34,691 nt of DNA from Bacteroidota bacterium (GCA_030679145.1 JAUXTU010000015.1:185190-219880); one strand, 5' to 3'. Numbered from the stretch's first letter, positions 6,804-14,873 are shown. The notes: a model not told the origin generated them from the sequence alone. A program made the numbers and translations.

Positions 6804-8647
6804 ACCAACAACATCCACACATAGAGATCCCTGCAGTGCCAATAGGTCGCATCACCAATGACGTGATCGCGAAAACCGATTTGATGCTGAAACTTATTGC
6901 TGCTGATACGAACATACGCAAAACGGAAGAGCAGACCGCAATACTGCTCGGCTGCACCTCCGGCATTTTGCGCCGCTATAAAAAAGAATTGCGCAGAATG
7001 TTTTCCATTCCCGACCGTGCGTCGATCAAACATCTGGCAGCGCACCCGCAAATTAAACACGCCATTGAATCTATTTTAATGCGGAAGGAACGAACCGATA
7101 AATTACAATTGCGCGGCGCAAAAGATATTGATGTTATTATGCCGACCGGAGAAGTTGTTTCGGTGGAGAATTTTTTGAAAGCATTATATCCGAATGAAAA
7201 TGTAAACGCTGTGAGCTGTTACCGCGCTTTGGTTGCGCGCTGCAGAAATAAAAAAGTTGTGAAGCAGGATGGATCGGAAGCAGTGCTTGCAGATCTACCG
7301 GCAGAAGTATCTGTTGTACGTTTCTTACGGCAATGGAAGAAAGAATTTATCGCCGTGCGCCGCGCGCGAGCCCGGAAGAACGATTGGGAAAAACAACAAC
7401 AGCAATTTGTCACCCGCGATGTTACGCAGTATGAACCTGGCGAGTTGTGGATTGGTGATCATACCGAACTCGATTTTATGGTGTTGAACGAACAGGGTAA
7501 ACCGGACAGACGTTGGATCACTGCCTTCATCGATATTCGAAGCGGACTCCTGGTCGGGTATCATTTAAGCTGGCAGCCAAACTCGCAGACCATTGCAATG
7601 GCATTCCGCAACGGAGTTCTTGGCATTCAATTGAAAGCATACACTGCGGACAATCAATATAAAGATGTTCATATCACAACCGTTCCGGATACGGTGATGC
7701 TCGATAACGGAAAAGATTATCGCAGCAAATTTACGCAGCGGCTTCTCGGCAGAATTGATTTTGAAGACAAGGCTCGGCTTTCAATTCAACGCATTACAAA
7801 ACTTCATTACACCACACCGTATCACGGACAATCGAAAGCGCAAATGGAACGCTGGTTCGGTTCATTCCAAATGATGATCAAGAATCTTCCCGGTTACAAA
7901 GGAAACGTGTACGGCAACAAACCGGACTCATTAAAAGAAGATCTGAAACAAAAACAAATTCTCTCGGTGGAACAATTTGATGTGATGATTGCGCTTGCTG
8001 TTAACGCAATTAATAACCGCGTAAAAAAATCGAACAACAACGAATCGCCGCTGCAAAGTTATTTAACACACCAAACGGTTCAGCGCGGTATCGATCTTCG
8101 TGTGCTCGACTTCTTAATGATGCGCTCCGAAAATAAAGTGATACAACGCTGCCAAGTGCGATTAAAGAATGCGGAATATTATTCCGAGCAGCTGATGGCG
8201 TTCAACGGCAAGCGTGCCGATGTGTATTACGATCCGAACGATCTCGGTCTTGTGAGCGTGTATGTTGAGGGCGAGTTCGCAGCAGTGGCGTGCAATAAAG
8301 AATTGATGGGTAAAGATGAACGCGGTTTCCAAACGATCCTTGCAGACCGAACGCGAAGCGAAAAACAGATGCGCGAACAGATCAAACATTTCCGGAGCGG
8401 TGTATCGACAACCGATGCGCGCATGATGCTTCTGCACGGCGAATTAATGAACACGTCGCCGGTGGATTCTGCGCTGCTTAATAAAGAGACCGGTTCAATG
8501 ACAATTTTAACCGGCTTTGAAGAGCGTGCAAAGGAAACTCAAACGGCATTGGATCAGCAAAAAGAATTTGCAGAGATCGAGCGCGAAAGCAAGAAAAAAT
8601 CTACAAAACGAAAACTCACAATGAATATGATCAACAACATTCGTTAA
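6800..8647 (+). CDS. MuA-type DDE transposase
   Basis: This 615 aa protein is close to the 663 aa of MuA. An N-terminal HTH-like part (about 30-75) precedes a linker and an rve-type catalytic core. Candidate catalytic residues are Asp220 in LWIGDHTELD, Asp302 in VMLDNGKDYR and Glu350 in QSKAQMERWFGSF, giving a D-D-E set. The C-terminal 150 residues correspond to the MuA Mu-type transposase C-terminal beta-barrel (YYSEQLMAFNGKRADVYYDP) and a basic tail. It would bind the phage ends and do strand transfer for both integration and replication. The MuB-like ATPase gene follows 16 bp downstream. Confidence 0.95.
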   Translation: MNQQHPHIEIPAVPIGRITNDVIAKTDLMLKLIAADTNIRKTEEQTAILLGCTSGILRRYKKELRRMFSIPDRASIKHLAAHPQIKHAIESILMRKERTDKLQLRGAKDIDVIMPTGEVVSVENFLKALYPNENVNAVSCYRALVARCRNKKVVKQDGSEAVLADLPAEVSVVRFLRQWKKEFIAVRRARARKNDWEKQQQQFVTRDVTQYEPGELWIGDHTELDFMVLNEQGKPDRRWITAFIDIRSGLLVGYHLSWQPNSQTIAMAFRNGVLGIQLKAYTADNQYKDVHITTVPDTVMLDNGKDYRSKFTQRLLGRIDFEDKARLSIQRITKLHYTTPYHGQSKAQMERWFGSFQMMIKNLPGYKGNVYGNKPDSLKEDLKQKQILSVEQFDVMIALAVNAINNRVKKSNNNESPLQSYLTHQTVQRGIDLRVLDFLMMRSENKVIQRCQVRLKNAEYYSEQLMAFNGKRADVYYDPNDLGLVSVYVEGEFAAVACNKELMGKDERGFQTILADRTRSEKQMREQIKHFRSGVSTTDARMMLLHGELMNTSPVDSALLNKETGSMTILTGFEERAKETQTALDQQKEFAEIERESKKKSTKRKLTMNMINNIR

Positions 8648-8663
8648 TCACAAAGGGGAAACC

Positions 8664-9596
8664 ATGCAAGCAGATACACTTCAACTTATAGAAAAATCTT
8701 CCTTCACTTCCGACTCTCCGGCTGAAGCGTTGAAATTTTTGAAAGCGGGAATTGAGAATGGAAAAATAAAAGTCCGCGAGATCGAAAATTTTACAACCTA
8801 TAAAGGTCCGACGATCTCGCAGGTTCTGAATAATGTGTACGGCGCAGATCCACAGCCGATCATCGATACGCTTGTGCGCTTCTATCAGAACTGGATGACG
8901 AAACAATATGTGGTGAAGACCGAAGCGGTTGAAGAAATTTACGCAACGCTGATGCTCTGCTGGAAACGAAAAGCAATCGGAATGATTCGCGGCGACTTCG
9001 GTAAAGGAAAAACAAAATCGGTTCACAGTTTCTGCAGCGAATATGAATTTGCTCGGTTCGTGCAGCTGAACTCTTCCACCAACACCGTTTCAATTCTTAA
9101 CCGCATTGCTGATGCTATCGGCATCAATTCATTTGCAGGATCGAAGGAAGATAAACTGCAGCAGATCATTCGGCAGCTGAAGCGCAAACCGTTGATGCTC
9201 ATTATAGATGAAGCTGACGAATTGAATCCGAGAACGCTTGCAATTCTGCGCGACGTGCATGGCGACGGCGAATATTGTTCTGTGGTTCTTATTGTAACAC
9301 ATCGGTTCGACAAACTCATCGCACGTCCGGAACTTGGTTACCTGCGAAGCCGCATTAATATAAAAAGAGAGATCCGCGAGACATCGTTTGTTGAAGCGAA
9401 AAAGATCATCGATTTTTGGAGTCACAAATTAAAAAAATCGGATATGGAAAAAGCGTACGCGTGGAGTATGAAGCAATATTCCTTACGCTCGCTGGTTGCA
9501 CTGATGAACCGCGCGTACGATATAGCACAAATGAACAATCAAAAATCAATTGACAGCGATTGTATTGACGAAGCATACAGTTGGATAGTGGACTGA
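8664..9596 (+). CDS. MuB-like target-capture ATPase
   Basis: A 310 aa AAA+ type protein with Walker A GDFGKGKT (residues 110-117) and Walker B LMLIIDEAD (177-185). In Mu, protein B is an ATP-dependent DNA-binding filament that selects target DNA, activates the transposase and provides target immunity. Position immediately after A with an AAGGGG Shine-Dalgarno (8653-8658) fits this exactly. Residues 1-90 form a helical N-terminal region; the C-terminal residues 240-310 are helical, as in the MuB C-terminal domain. Confidence 0.92.
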   Translation: MQADTLQLIEKSSFTSDSPAEALKFLKAGIENGKIKVREIENFTTYKGPTISQVLNNVYGADPQPIIDTLVRFYQNWMTKQYVVKTEAVEEIYATLMLCWKRKAIGMIRGDFGKGKTKSVHSFCSEYEFARFVQLNSSTNTVSILNRIADAIGINSFAGSKEDKLQQIIRQLKRKPLMLIIDEADELNPRTLAILRDVHGDGEYCSVVLIVTHRFDKLIARPELGYLRSRINIKREIRETSFVEAKKIIDFWSHKLKKSDMEKAYAWSMKQYSLRSLVALMNRAYDIAQMNNQKSIDSDCIDEAYSWIVD

Positions 9597-9600
9597 GACA

Positions 9601-9801
9601 ATGAACAATTATCAATTAACAATTACCAATGAAGAGTGGAGTGCGGCAGAGAATCATATTTTAAAAGTTATGATTGACTTAATGAATAAAGGATCGTACG
9701 GCATTGCTCAATACTGCGAAAAAGTTTTGCCAATTCGGCAACGATTTAATAATGGCGAGCGCACAGGTGAACTTTACAAATTAATGATGAAAGCAAAATG
9801 A
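9601..9801 (+). CDS. 66 aa early protein, unknown
   Basis: A small helical protein whose first codons (MNNYQLTITNEEW) are encoded by a copy of an AACAATTATCAATTAACAAT type repeat. An internal start is possible, because repeats like this are often dispersed intergenic sequences. It overlaps the next gene by four bases. No family recognised. Confidence 0.55.
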   Translation: MNNYQLTITNEEWSAAENHILKVMIDLMNKGSYGIAQYCEKVLPIRQRFNNGERTGELYKLMMKAK

Positions 9802-9983
9802 AATATCCAACGCTTGAACAAGTTGCGGTTGCAGACCGATTGCAAACGTGCCGGTGGTATCGATTTCTTTCTTCACCAACAAACGGTGAAGAAGAAAATA
9901 TTCTCAATGCTGTCATCGTGCGATTCAATCAATTTGGCGGAATGACACCGGAAATTTCAAAACAGATTGGGTGGGGAAAATGA
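9798..9983 (+). CDS. 61 aa early protein, unknown
   Basis: A short protein coupled by ATGA overlaps to both neighbours, the 66 aa gene and the gp16-like gene. It contains CRWYRFLSSPTNGEEENIL and no recognised motif. The overlaps and in-operon location are the main support for its being real. Confidence 0.55.
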   Translation: MKYPTLEQVAVADRLQTCRWYRFLSSPTNGEEENILNAVIVRFNQFGGMTPEISKQIGWGK

Positions 9984-10510
9984 CACGCTCGGAGCTCAAC
10001 AAACAGATCGGCGTTCTTGTTCATGCAAAGCTGAAACTTGATGAAGATATTTATCGGCAGATCGTTTACAGCATCGATAACAACAGCGGCGGATTTGTTC
10101 GCAACTGCGACGATGAAACAGCGAATCTTGTTCTTATCCATCTTCAGCGGCTTGCGGATAAAAAATATTCAACGCACGAAGTGAACAAACAGAGCGATCA
10201 GGAAAAATTTGTTGCGCGTTTAATGGACTACCTGAAATGGAATTGGAGTAATACGTCGCAGTTTATTTTTAAGATCACCGGCAAACATCATACCAGCAAG
10301 TGCAGCACAACGGAACTTTCAAAAGTGATTCGCGGTATGGTTGCTATAATAGATAAAGATATTGAGTGCGGGAAGATTGTGCTGCACGGCGAGACGAAAA
10401 TGAAATATTATCGTTACACAAAAAATCACAGAACAAAATCAACTGAAGCAGATCCTTCGACTCTCCCGACAGAGAGCGTCGGGATCGCTCAGGATGACGC
10501 CACCATTTAG
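9980..10510 (+). CDS. Mu gp16-like protein (DUF1018)
   Basis: The protein is 176 aa from ATG 9980, with a four-base overlap to the previous gene; a start nine bases upstream is less likely. The N-terminus 'LVHAKLKLDEDIYRQIVYSI' matches the family signature (a short helix with L-D-x-Y-R), followed by the L-x-x-LQRL segment and a YLKWNW region. In Mu-like phages gp16 is an early gene of unknown biochemical role located between B and the middle genes. The last 18 residues (PSTLPTESVGIAQDDATI) come from a palindromic repeat of non-phage type, which makes the C-terminus look recently extended or replaced. Confidence 0.75.
   Translation: MTRSELNKQIGVLVHAKLKLDEDIYRQIVYSIDNNSGGFVRNCDDETANLVLIHLQRLADKKYSTHEVNKQSDQEKFVARLMDYLKWNWSNTSQFIFKITGKHHTSKCSTTELSKVIRGMVAIIDKDIECGKIVLHGETKMKYYRYTKNHRTKSTEADPSTLPTESVGIAQDDATI
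10451..10498. repeat. palindromic dispersed repeat inside the gp16-like gene
   Basis: ATCCT...AGGAT arms enclose a CCCGAC/GTCGGG hairpin; the GATCCTTCGACTC and AGGATGAC ends are shared with the copy at 15,844. It supplies the C-terminal codons of the gp16-like protein. Confidence 0.75.
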
Positions 10511-10523
10511 AAAGGAGCACTAC

Positions 10524-10898
10524 ATGCAAGGAATAATATTTGCAATCGGACTTATGATCATCGCAGCCGTTGTCATGGCTGTAACGCATCGTTTTCATAA
10601 CGGCGATGTTGAAATGTCTTCGAGCATTGAGGAAAATAAACGGATCAGTGATTTAACAGAGAAAGCAATGACGCGGTATCCGGACCTGCCAATGATGCGA
10701 GCTATGCAGCGGTACGTTTGGGATATGGAAGAGCGGATTGAAACGATGCGAGCCAACGCCGTTGGAACTGATGTGCTGTATGCAATTGAAAGCGATCTGA
10801 AGGAGTGCCAATTGCTGCGCGAAGAGATCTCGCGGCTGATCAAAATGGAAATAGATATTAATTCACATTTCAATGTATTACACGCTGCACAATCATAG
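10524..10898 (+). CDS. small membrane protein with coiled-coil-like tail
   Basis: The start at ATG 10524 is set by an AAAGGAG sequence eight bases upstream. The 124 aa protein has one transmembrane helix (residues 3-20, GIIFAIGLMIIAAVVMAV) followed by about 100 residues of charged, helical sequence (WDMEERIETMRANAVG...LKECQLLREEISRL). The arrangement is that of a small inner-membrane protein with a cytoplasmic or periplasmic coiled coil. Function unknown; it may relate to host cell control. Confidence 0.65.
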   Translation: MQGIIFAIGLMIIAAVVMAVTHRFHNGDVEMSSSIEENKRISDLTEKAMTRYPDLPMMRAMQRYVWDMEERIETMRANAVGTDVLYAIESDLKECQLLREEISRLIKMEIDINSHFNVLHAAQS

Positions 10899-10909
10899 GA
10901 GATACAGCA

Positions 10910-11227
10910 ATGGCTTCAGCACTAAAACAATATGCAGACTATTTAAAAAAGGCTGCGGTTTACGAAGCGGGAATGAAGGCTTTGCGCAAAGAAGCGAAGA
11001 AGGAATTGAACGCTATCGAGGGAAAAATTACAACCATTGACGGTGTAAAATTTCACATGACACAGAAGTTGAAAGAAACGATCTATCCGGAGAGCGTTCA
11101 AAAAATGTTGGATGATCTGAAGACGAAGATCGACAATCAAAAATTAAATGCTGAGGAGTCCGGGCTTGTTGAAAAGAAATATTCCAAAACATTCGATGCA
11201 GAAATTCTTGAACCGAAAGAGAAATAA
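10910..11227 (+). CDS. 105 aa early helical protein, unknown
   Basis: The start is set by an AGGAGATACAGCA upstream sequence. The protein is almost entirely charged and helical (Lys/Glu rich) with a KFHMTQKLKETIYPESVQKM segment. It resembles small phage proteins that bind DNA or a nuclease, but no family is named. It is the last gene before the tRNA-like element. Confidence 0.65.
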   Translation: MASALKQYADYLKKAAVYEAGMKALRKEAKKELNAIEGKITTIDGVKFHMTQKLKETIYPESVQKMLDDLKTKIDNQKLNAEESGLVEKKYSKTFDAEILEPKEK

Positions 11228-11251
11228 TTTCGCTTGCCTCCATCAAGCGGC

Positions 11252-11315
11252 AGGGATGGTGTGGTGCTGCCGGAGTCATAAACCGACAGATTGGGTTCGA
11301 CTCCCGACATCCCTC
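11252..11315 (+). tRNA. tRNA-Met-like element lacking a D arm
   Basis: A 7-bp acceptor stem AGGGATG/CATCCCT (11252-11258 with 11308-11314) is perfect. The T arm is TTGGG-TTCGACT-CCCGA with a textbook loop. A 7-nt anticodon loop GTCATAA gives anticodon CAU with U33. Only 11 nt lie where a D arm (normally about 19 nt) should be, the anticodon stem is weak (A31-A39 and C27-A43 mismatches), and no CCA is encoded. Degraded phage tRNA or mimic are both possible; aminoacylation is doubtful. Confidence 0.4.
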
Positions 11316-11352
11316 TAAAAGCAATGAACAATTAGCAGGGGAACAATTATCA

Positions 11353-11562
11353 ATGCTCGAAATAATTAAGTGTAAAAGGTGCGGAGAGAAATTTGAGAAG
11401 CCAAAATCAAAAAGAAGAATTTGTGTACGGTGTTATACGGCGCATAGAAATGAATTGAATTCGCAATGGTCAAGAAAAAACGGAGTGAAACCTCGGCGTG
11501 AACCATCGAGCTTTACAATGTGGAATAGAATGTTGAATGGTTATTTAAAAGTGAAATGGTGA
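11353..11562 (+). CDS. small zinc-ribbon protein
   Basis: A 69 aa protein with CKRCGEKFEKP (residues 7-17) and CVRCY (24-28), a CxxC...CxxC zinc ribbon, followed by a basic tail. Small zinc ribbons of this kind are common in phage early operons. The start is preceded by a copy of the AACAATTATCA repeat rather than a strong Shine-Dalgarno. Confidence 0.6.
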   Translation: MLEIIKCKRCGEKFEKPKSKRRICVRCYTAHRNELNSQWSRKNGVKPRREPSSFTMWNRMLNGYLKVKW

Positions 11563-11595
11563 ATACAATTAATAATTGAGAATGGATAATTGATA

Positions 11596-11961
11596 ATGAA
11601 GAGCGAAACTGAACACTATCAAAAAGTTTGCACCGATGCCGGTGTGCAATTTATTGAAGCGGACGGACAATTTGTTTTCTTCCAGGATGTGATCACGAAG
11701 GAAAAATTATCGGTTGAGAAAACAAAATTCAACAATCCCCGGGTGCAGGCTATTGTTACAACGGCGCGACGGAAATATCCGAAGGACATTGAAATGCTTT
11801 CCGACTTTACCGATGCGATCAGATTCCTGACAAATAAATATTATATGGTGCCGCCGCGAACCATTGGCGATGCTGCTCTGGCTGCAACGCTTGTGGTTCA
11901 ACAATTTATTAACGAACAGAAAATAATCTCAGGGGAATCCAATGAAAAAATTGCCGCCTAA
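11596..11961 (+). CDS. 121 aa early protein, unknown
   Basis: The probable start is ATG 11596 (MKSETEHYQ); an ATT/ATG two codons earlier exists, and a short AATTGATAAT repeat overlaps this region. The protein is soluble, with VVQQFINEQKII as its C-terminal helix. It overlaps the next gene by 20 bases. No family recognised. Confidence 0.6.
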   Translation: MKSETEHYQKVCTDAGVQFIEADGQFVFFQDVITKEKLSVEKTKFNNPRVQAIVTTARRKYPKDIEMLSDFTDAIRFLTNKYYMVPPRTIGDAALAATLVVQQFINEQKIISGESNEKIAA

Positions 11962-12571
11962 AAAACCGTATCCAATTGAAAAATATTTGCAGCGGATTAA
12001 AGATTTTCATGCAGAGTTCGGACGCGCCCCGCATTCGGGTGAATGCAAAGGGACAAGCACAACATACAATCGATTGGTGAAACATTATGGTTCGTGGCAG
12101 AAAGCTGTTGAAGCTGCAATCGGTGTAACTCCGAAGTATAGAATGATTCCGGATTCAGAAGTGAAGCAGCTGCTGGTAACGATGCATAAAGAAAAGAACC
12201 GGCTGCCGCACATTGATGATTTTTCAAAAGGACAAAACAAACTGATCAACACGCGGTTCGGCAGCGTAACGTGCGCCAACGAGCTGATCTTTAATGACAG
12301 CGTTCGTCTGCGAACGTTGGATGCGCTGCAGGAGCTGACTCCTGCCGGTGTTGAGAATGCAACAACGCAAGAGATCTGTTCGCTGATGAATAAAAAAGGA
12401 TTTGCGATCGCAATTTATTCAGTAAGCAGACTTCTTGATGCGTCGCGCAAAGAAAATTTTGTTGTGAGCGGTCGGTACGATAAAGCAATGTGGTGGTCGT
12501 TGACGAATGCAGGAATTCAATTTATTAATTCATTCAATAAGGGGAAGAAAGATGGAAGCAAAATTAAATAA
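11942..12571 (+). CDS. homing-endonuclease-associated-repeat protein with winged-helix-like C-terminus
   Basis: This 209 aa protein has the pattern of the homing-endonuclease-associated repeat in residues 10-62: YLQRIKDFHAEFGRAP...TYNRLVKHYGSWQKAVEAA, with a partial second copy (75-115). These repeats bind DNA and are often joined to HNH nucleases, but no HNH or GIY-YIG motif is visible here, so it may act as a DNA-binding protein. The C-terminal residues 125-200 resemble a winged helix-turn-helix (TTQEICSLMNKKGFAIAIYS). It overlaps the previous gene by 20 bases. Confidence 0.65.
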   Translation: MKKLPPKKPYPIEKYLQRIKDFHAEFGRAPHSGECKGTSTTYNRLVKHYGSWQKAVEAAIGVTPKYRMIPDSEVKQLLVTMHKEKNRLPHIDDFSKGQNKLINTRFGSVTCANELIFNDSVRLRTLDALQELTPAGVENATTQEICSLMNKKGFAIAIYSVSRLLDASRKENFVVSGRYDKAMWWSLTNAGIQFINSFNKGKKDGSKIK

Positions 12572-12800
12572 CACATGCCCGGGCAGAATTCATAGTTACG
12601 TTCCGATTGTTGAAGGAACACAAACGGTCGGTGTGGTTTGTATGCTCTGCGGAAAAACGGTGCGGGAAGATATGACACAGAGCGAAATTGTTGTAACGGA
12701 TTCCGTAATAATTTTTCCACCGTATTTTTCTGAACAAGTGAAGCATCAATCAACAAGAGATTTTAAAATAATTTATCATCGCAAAGATCCAAGATTCTAA
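12552..12800 (+). CDS. small CxxC protein
   Basis: 82 aa from ATG 12552, chosen over an upstream start for its AAGGGGAAGAAAG Shine-Dalgarno. A CMLCGK motif and a separate Cys near the N-terminus could bind zinc. It overlaps the 3' end of the previous gene and abuts the next start exactly. Function unknown. Confidence 0.55.
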   Translation: MEAKLNNTCPGRIHSYVPIVEGTQTVGVVCMLCGKTVREDMTQSEIVVTDSVIIFPPYFSEQVKHQSTRDFKIIYHRKDPRF

Positions 12801-13211
12801 ATGCCGACGTATAAAAAAAATATTTATCTGAATGAATTGATCGATAAGAACGGACCGACGGCAGGGCTGCCATTGTTTGATCATACATCGGCAGAGCATT
12901 TGAAGGTGAGAATCAATAACGCGCCGAAATCGATTGCGGTTGCAACGGACACGCGAAAGCTTGCGCACCTTGCAATACAAATGAAGATCGGCGAAGAGCA
13001 GCAGAAAGTATTGGATGAGTTTTGTTCGGTCCCGGACGGGACGAATAAAGAGATCGCTGCTCTATTACAGATGGATGCAAGTACGGTTTCAGCGCGCAAT
13101 AATGAGCTTCGTAAACTTGGTTTAATAACGTTTTCACAGAAGAGACAATGCGCTATCACCGGACACATAGTGACTTCTTGGAAGGTTTGTCATGTCGATA
13201 ACGTCGCGTAA
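12801..13211 (+). CDS. winged-helix (MarR-like) DNA-binding protein
   Basis: This 136 aa protein has a winged HTH in residues 70-130: VLDEFCSVPDGTNKEIAALL, then QMDASTVSARNNELRKLGLIT, the recognition helix and wing. The N-terminal 60 residues are unlike typical regulators. It may regulate early-to-late switching. It starts exactly where the previous gene ends, so it is coupled. Confidence 0.7.
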   Translation: MPTYKKNIYLNELIDKNGPTAGLPLFDHTSAEHLKVRINNAPKSIAVATDTRKLAHLAIQMKIGEEQQKVLDEFCSVPDGTNKEIAALLQMDASTVSARNNELRKLGLITFSQKRQCAITGHIVTSWKVCHVDNVA

Positions 13212-13395
13212 AGAAATTGAGATCTGCCCGAATTGCAGCGGCGAAGGTGAAGTTGATTTTGACAAGCCGGTGTGGGGTGAAGATTCTGAACGAGTAAAAG
13301 TTCCGTGCGCACAATGCGGCATGACCGGACGTAGAATAAAATTAACAACGATTCAATATTTACAATTTGAAAGGGGAACAAATGATAACGCTTGA
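13192..13395 (+). CDS. small DnaJ-like zinc-motif protein
   Basis: A 67 aa protein with CPNCSGEGEV and CAQCGMTG, the CxxCxGxG type Zn-binding pattern seen in DnaJ cysteine-rich domains and many small phage proteins. It overlaps the previous gene by 20 bases. Confidence 0.6.
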   Translation: MSITSRKEIEICPNCSGEGEVDFDKPVWGEDSERVKVPCAQCGMTGRRIKLTTIQYLQFERGTNDNA

Positions 13396-13594
13396 TGTCA
13401 CTCAAACTAAACCGCCGCTTGGTGTAATACCGAGAAGAATTATTGATGGTGAACGAATGTCAACATTGGGTGCAGGAATGATTAGATATTATCTATGTGC
13501 AAAACCAATTCCATTAGAATGGATTACCGAATATAACGAGATCGCTAATCGCTTATCTAAAGTTCCTGATTTTGTAGCCGGAGGAATTCGGTGA
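13382..13594 (+). CDS. 70 aa hypothetical early protein
   Basis: The start at ATG 13382 is preceded by AAAGGGGAACAA. The protein has no recognised motif; the middle (MSTLGAGMIRYYLCAKPIPL) is moderately hydrophobic. It overlaps the previous gene by 14 bases and the next by four. Confidence 0.55.
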   Translation: MITLDVTQTKPPLGVIPRRIIDGERMSTLGAGMIRYYLCAKPIPLEWITEYNEIANRLSKVPDFVAGGIR

Positions 13595-13818
13595 TGAAAA
13601 AATTTCAGGCAACAATTATTGCGGAACTTCAGATCGGAGACCGATTCTATTTTTTAAATGACAAATATAAAAAATCGCAAGAGGTGTTGAAGTTCTTTCC
13701 GGGTAAAACGGATCGGGCAGAAATTCAGCAGATCCTGGGGCATAAACAAGTTGTGAATGCAAGCCGCGACGTGGCGTTTCTAAACACCCGGGCAGAAAGG
13801 GCTGCGGAGAAAAAATGA
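13594..13818 (+). CDS. 74 aa hypothetical early protein
   Basis: Two ATGs in tandem (13591 and 13594); the second is equally possible. Small beta-rich N-terminus and charged C-terminus, no known family. It overlaps the following ORF by four bases (ATGA). Confidence 0.55.
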   Translation: MKKFQATIIAELQIGDRFYFLNDKYKKSQEVLKFFPGKTDRAEIQQILGHKQVVNASRDVAFLNTRAERAAEKK

Positions 13819-13967
13819 AAGAGATCTATGTGGTGTTCTTTTCGAGCACACAATTTAAAGTGATTGAATCAACGCATCCGTCGTTCTTAATGGATCGGCT
13901 GCTGAATCTCGGTCAGCTGCAGCTGGCATCAAAACAGGGTTACACAATTATTATTAAAACTTCATGA
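13815..13967 (+). CDS. 50 aa hypothetical early protein
   Basis: A 50 aa ORF, MKEIYVVFFSSTQFKV to the C-terminal TIIIKTS. It is linked by ATGA overlaps to both neighbours, which strongly suggests it is real. No family recognised. Confidence 0.6.
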   Translation: MKEIYVVFFSSTQFKVIESTHPSFLMDRLLNLGQLQLASKQGYTIIIKTS

Positions 13968-14557
13968 ATAAAAATTCGCAACTAACGTTAATTGACCCCC
14001 TCTGTGTCTCCCCCTTGCCAGGGGGAGAGGTAACTCCGAAACCAAAATCGTGGCAGCAGACGTTTGCGGGAATATTTTGGTTTAAATATAAAGAGACAAC
14101 CGGCGAAGAGTGCAAGCTTGGCTTTGGCGCGCTGAAAAAAATGCTGAATCAACACGCGGTGAAATTTTGGGTGGATGAAGAGACCGGGCAACCGGAAGTT
14201 CCTTCGGTGGAACAATGGACCGAAGAGATAACCACATTCTTTGAAGATGAATTTGCAGCTGCGAAACGCGGGTTCCATTTTTCTTACTTACTTAGTCAGT
14301 ACGGGTCGTTCAAAAAATTCAAACCGGCAAAACGTGAATTAAGCAATCCAGTTATTACATACGAATGTAAAAACTGTCACCGCATTATGGGAAATCCGCG
14401 TTCAAAGTGGGAGCGTTATAAAAATCAGACTGCTATTTGTACACAATGCAAAGCTCGGTTTAGCGTGAACGATGTGCTCAATCAGATTCCGACAATTCAA
14501 AATATTATTCCAATGATAACCGGAGAAAAGAATCATGACACCAACACCAATAAGTGA
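13964..14557 (+). CDS. 197 aa protein with C-terminal zinc ribbon and repeat-encoded N-terminus
   Basis: It is coupled to the previous ORF by an ATGA overlap. Residues 9-23 (IDPLCVSPLPGGEVT) are encoded by a palindromic repeat. The middle contains KETTGEECKLGFGALKKML and an acidic/aromatic stretch. The C-terminus has CKNCHRIM (about 130) and CTQCKAR (about 157), a CxxC...CxxC zinc ribbon. Possibly a replication or DNA-binding protein; I do not recognise a family. Confidence 0.6.
   Translation: MNKNSQLTLIDPLCVSPLPGGEVTPKPKSWQQTFAGIFWFKYKETTGEECKLGFGALKKMLNQHAVKFWVDEETGQPEVPSVEQWTEEITTFFEDEFAAAKRGFHFSYLLSQYGSFKKFKPAKRELSNPVITYECKNCHRIMGNPRSKWERYKNQTAICTQCKARFSVNDVLNQIPTIQNIIPMITGEKNHDTNTNK
13997..14033 (+). 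repeat. palindromic repeat inside the zinc-ribbon gene
   Basis: CTCCCCC (14008-14014) and GGGGGAG (14021-14027) form a 7-bp hairpin around TTGCCA. I recall this CTCCCCCTTGCCAGGGGGAG type from dispersed bacterial repeats that encode an SPLPGGE peptide. Confidence 0.7.
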
Positions 14558-14873
14558 TTTTGACGATGTGATTTTATTTGAACTTCAGAAGAAAGTGCAG
14601 ATCGGGAAACTGCCGTCGCTCAGTTTTGGCGAGATGTGGAAAGCATCGGCAGATGCTGCGCCGAATTTTTACGCGCCGATTGATCCGACGGTACGGCGCT
14701 CTGCATTTATTGCGCGCATGATGCAAGCGGTTGAGATTTTGCACAAGAGCGAATTGATAACAGTCTCCACGAATTACGGTGATAAGATAGACAGCATAAT
14801 GCTTACTGAAGCAGGAATTAATCACGTTTCAAAGATCGTTTATACGAACCAACAACGATACGCAAAAGTGTAA
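14535..14873 (+). CDS. 112 aa early/middle protein, winged-helix-like
   Basis: It overlaps the previous gene by 23 bases. The protein is soluble with an acidic N-terminus (MTPTPISDFDDVILFEL) and a later segment 'AVEILHKSELITVSTNYGDKIDSIMLTEAGI' that resembles the recognition helix and wing of a winged-helix domain. It is the last gene before the structured RNA, so it is a candidate late activator. Confidence 0.6.
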   Translation: MTPTPISDFDDVILFELQKKVQIGKLPSLSFGEMWKASADAAPNFYAPIDPTVRRSAFIARMMQAVEILHKSELITVSTNYGDKIDSIMLTEAGINHVSKIVYTNQQRYAKV

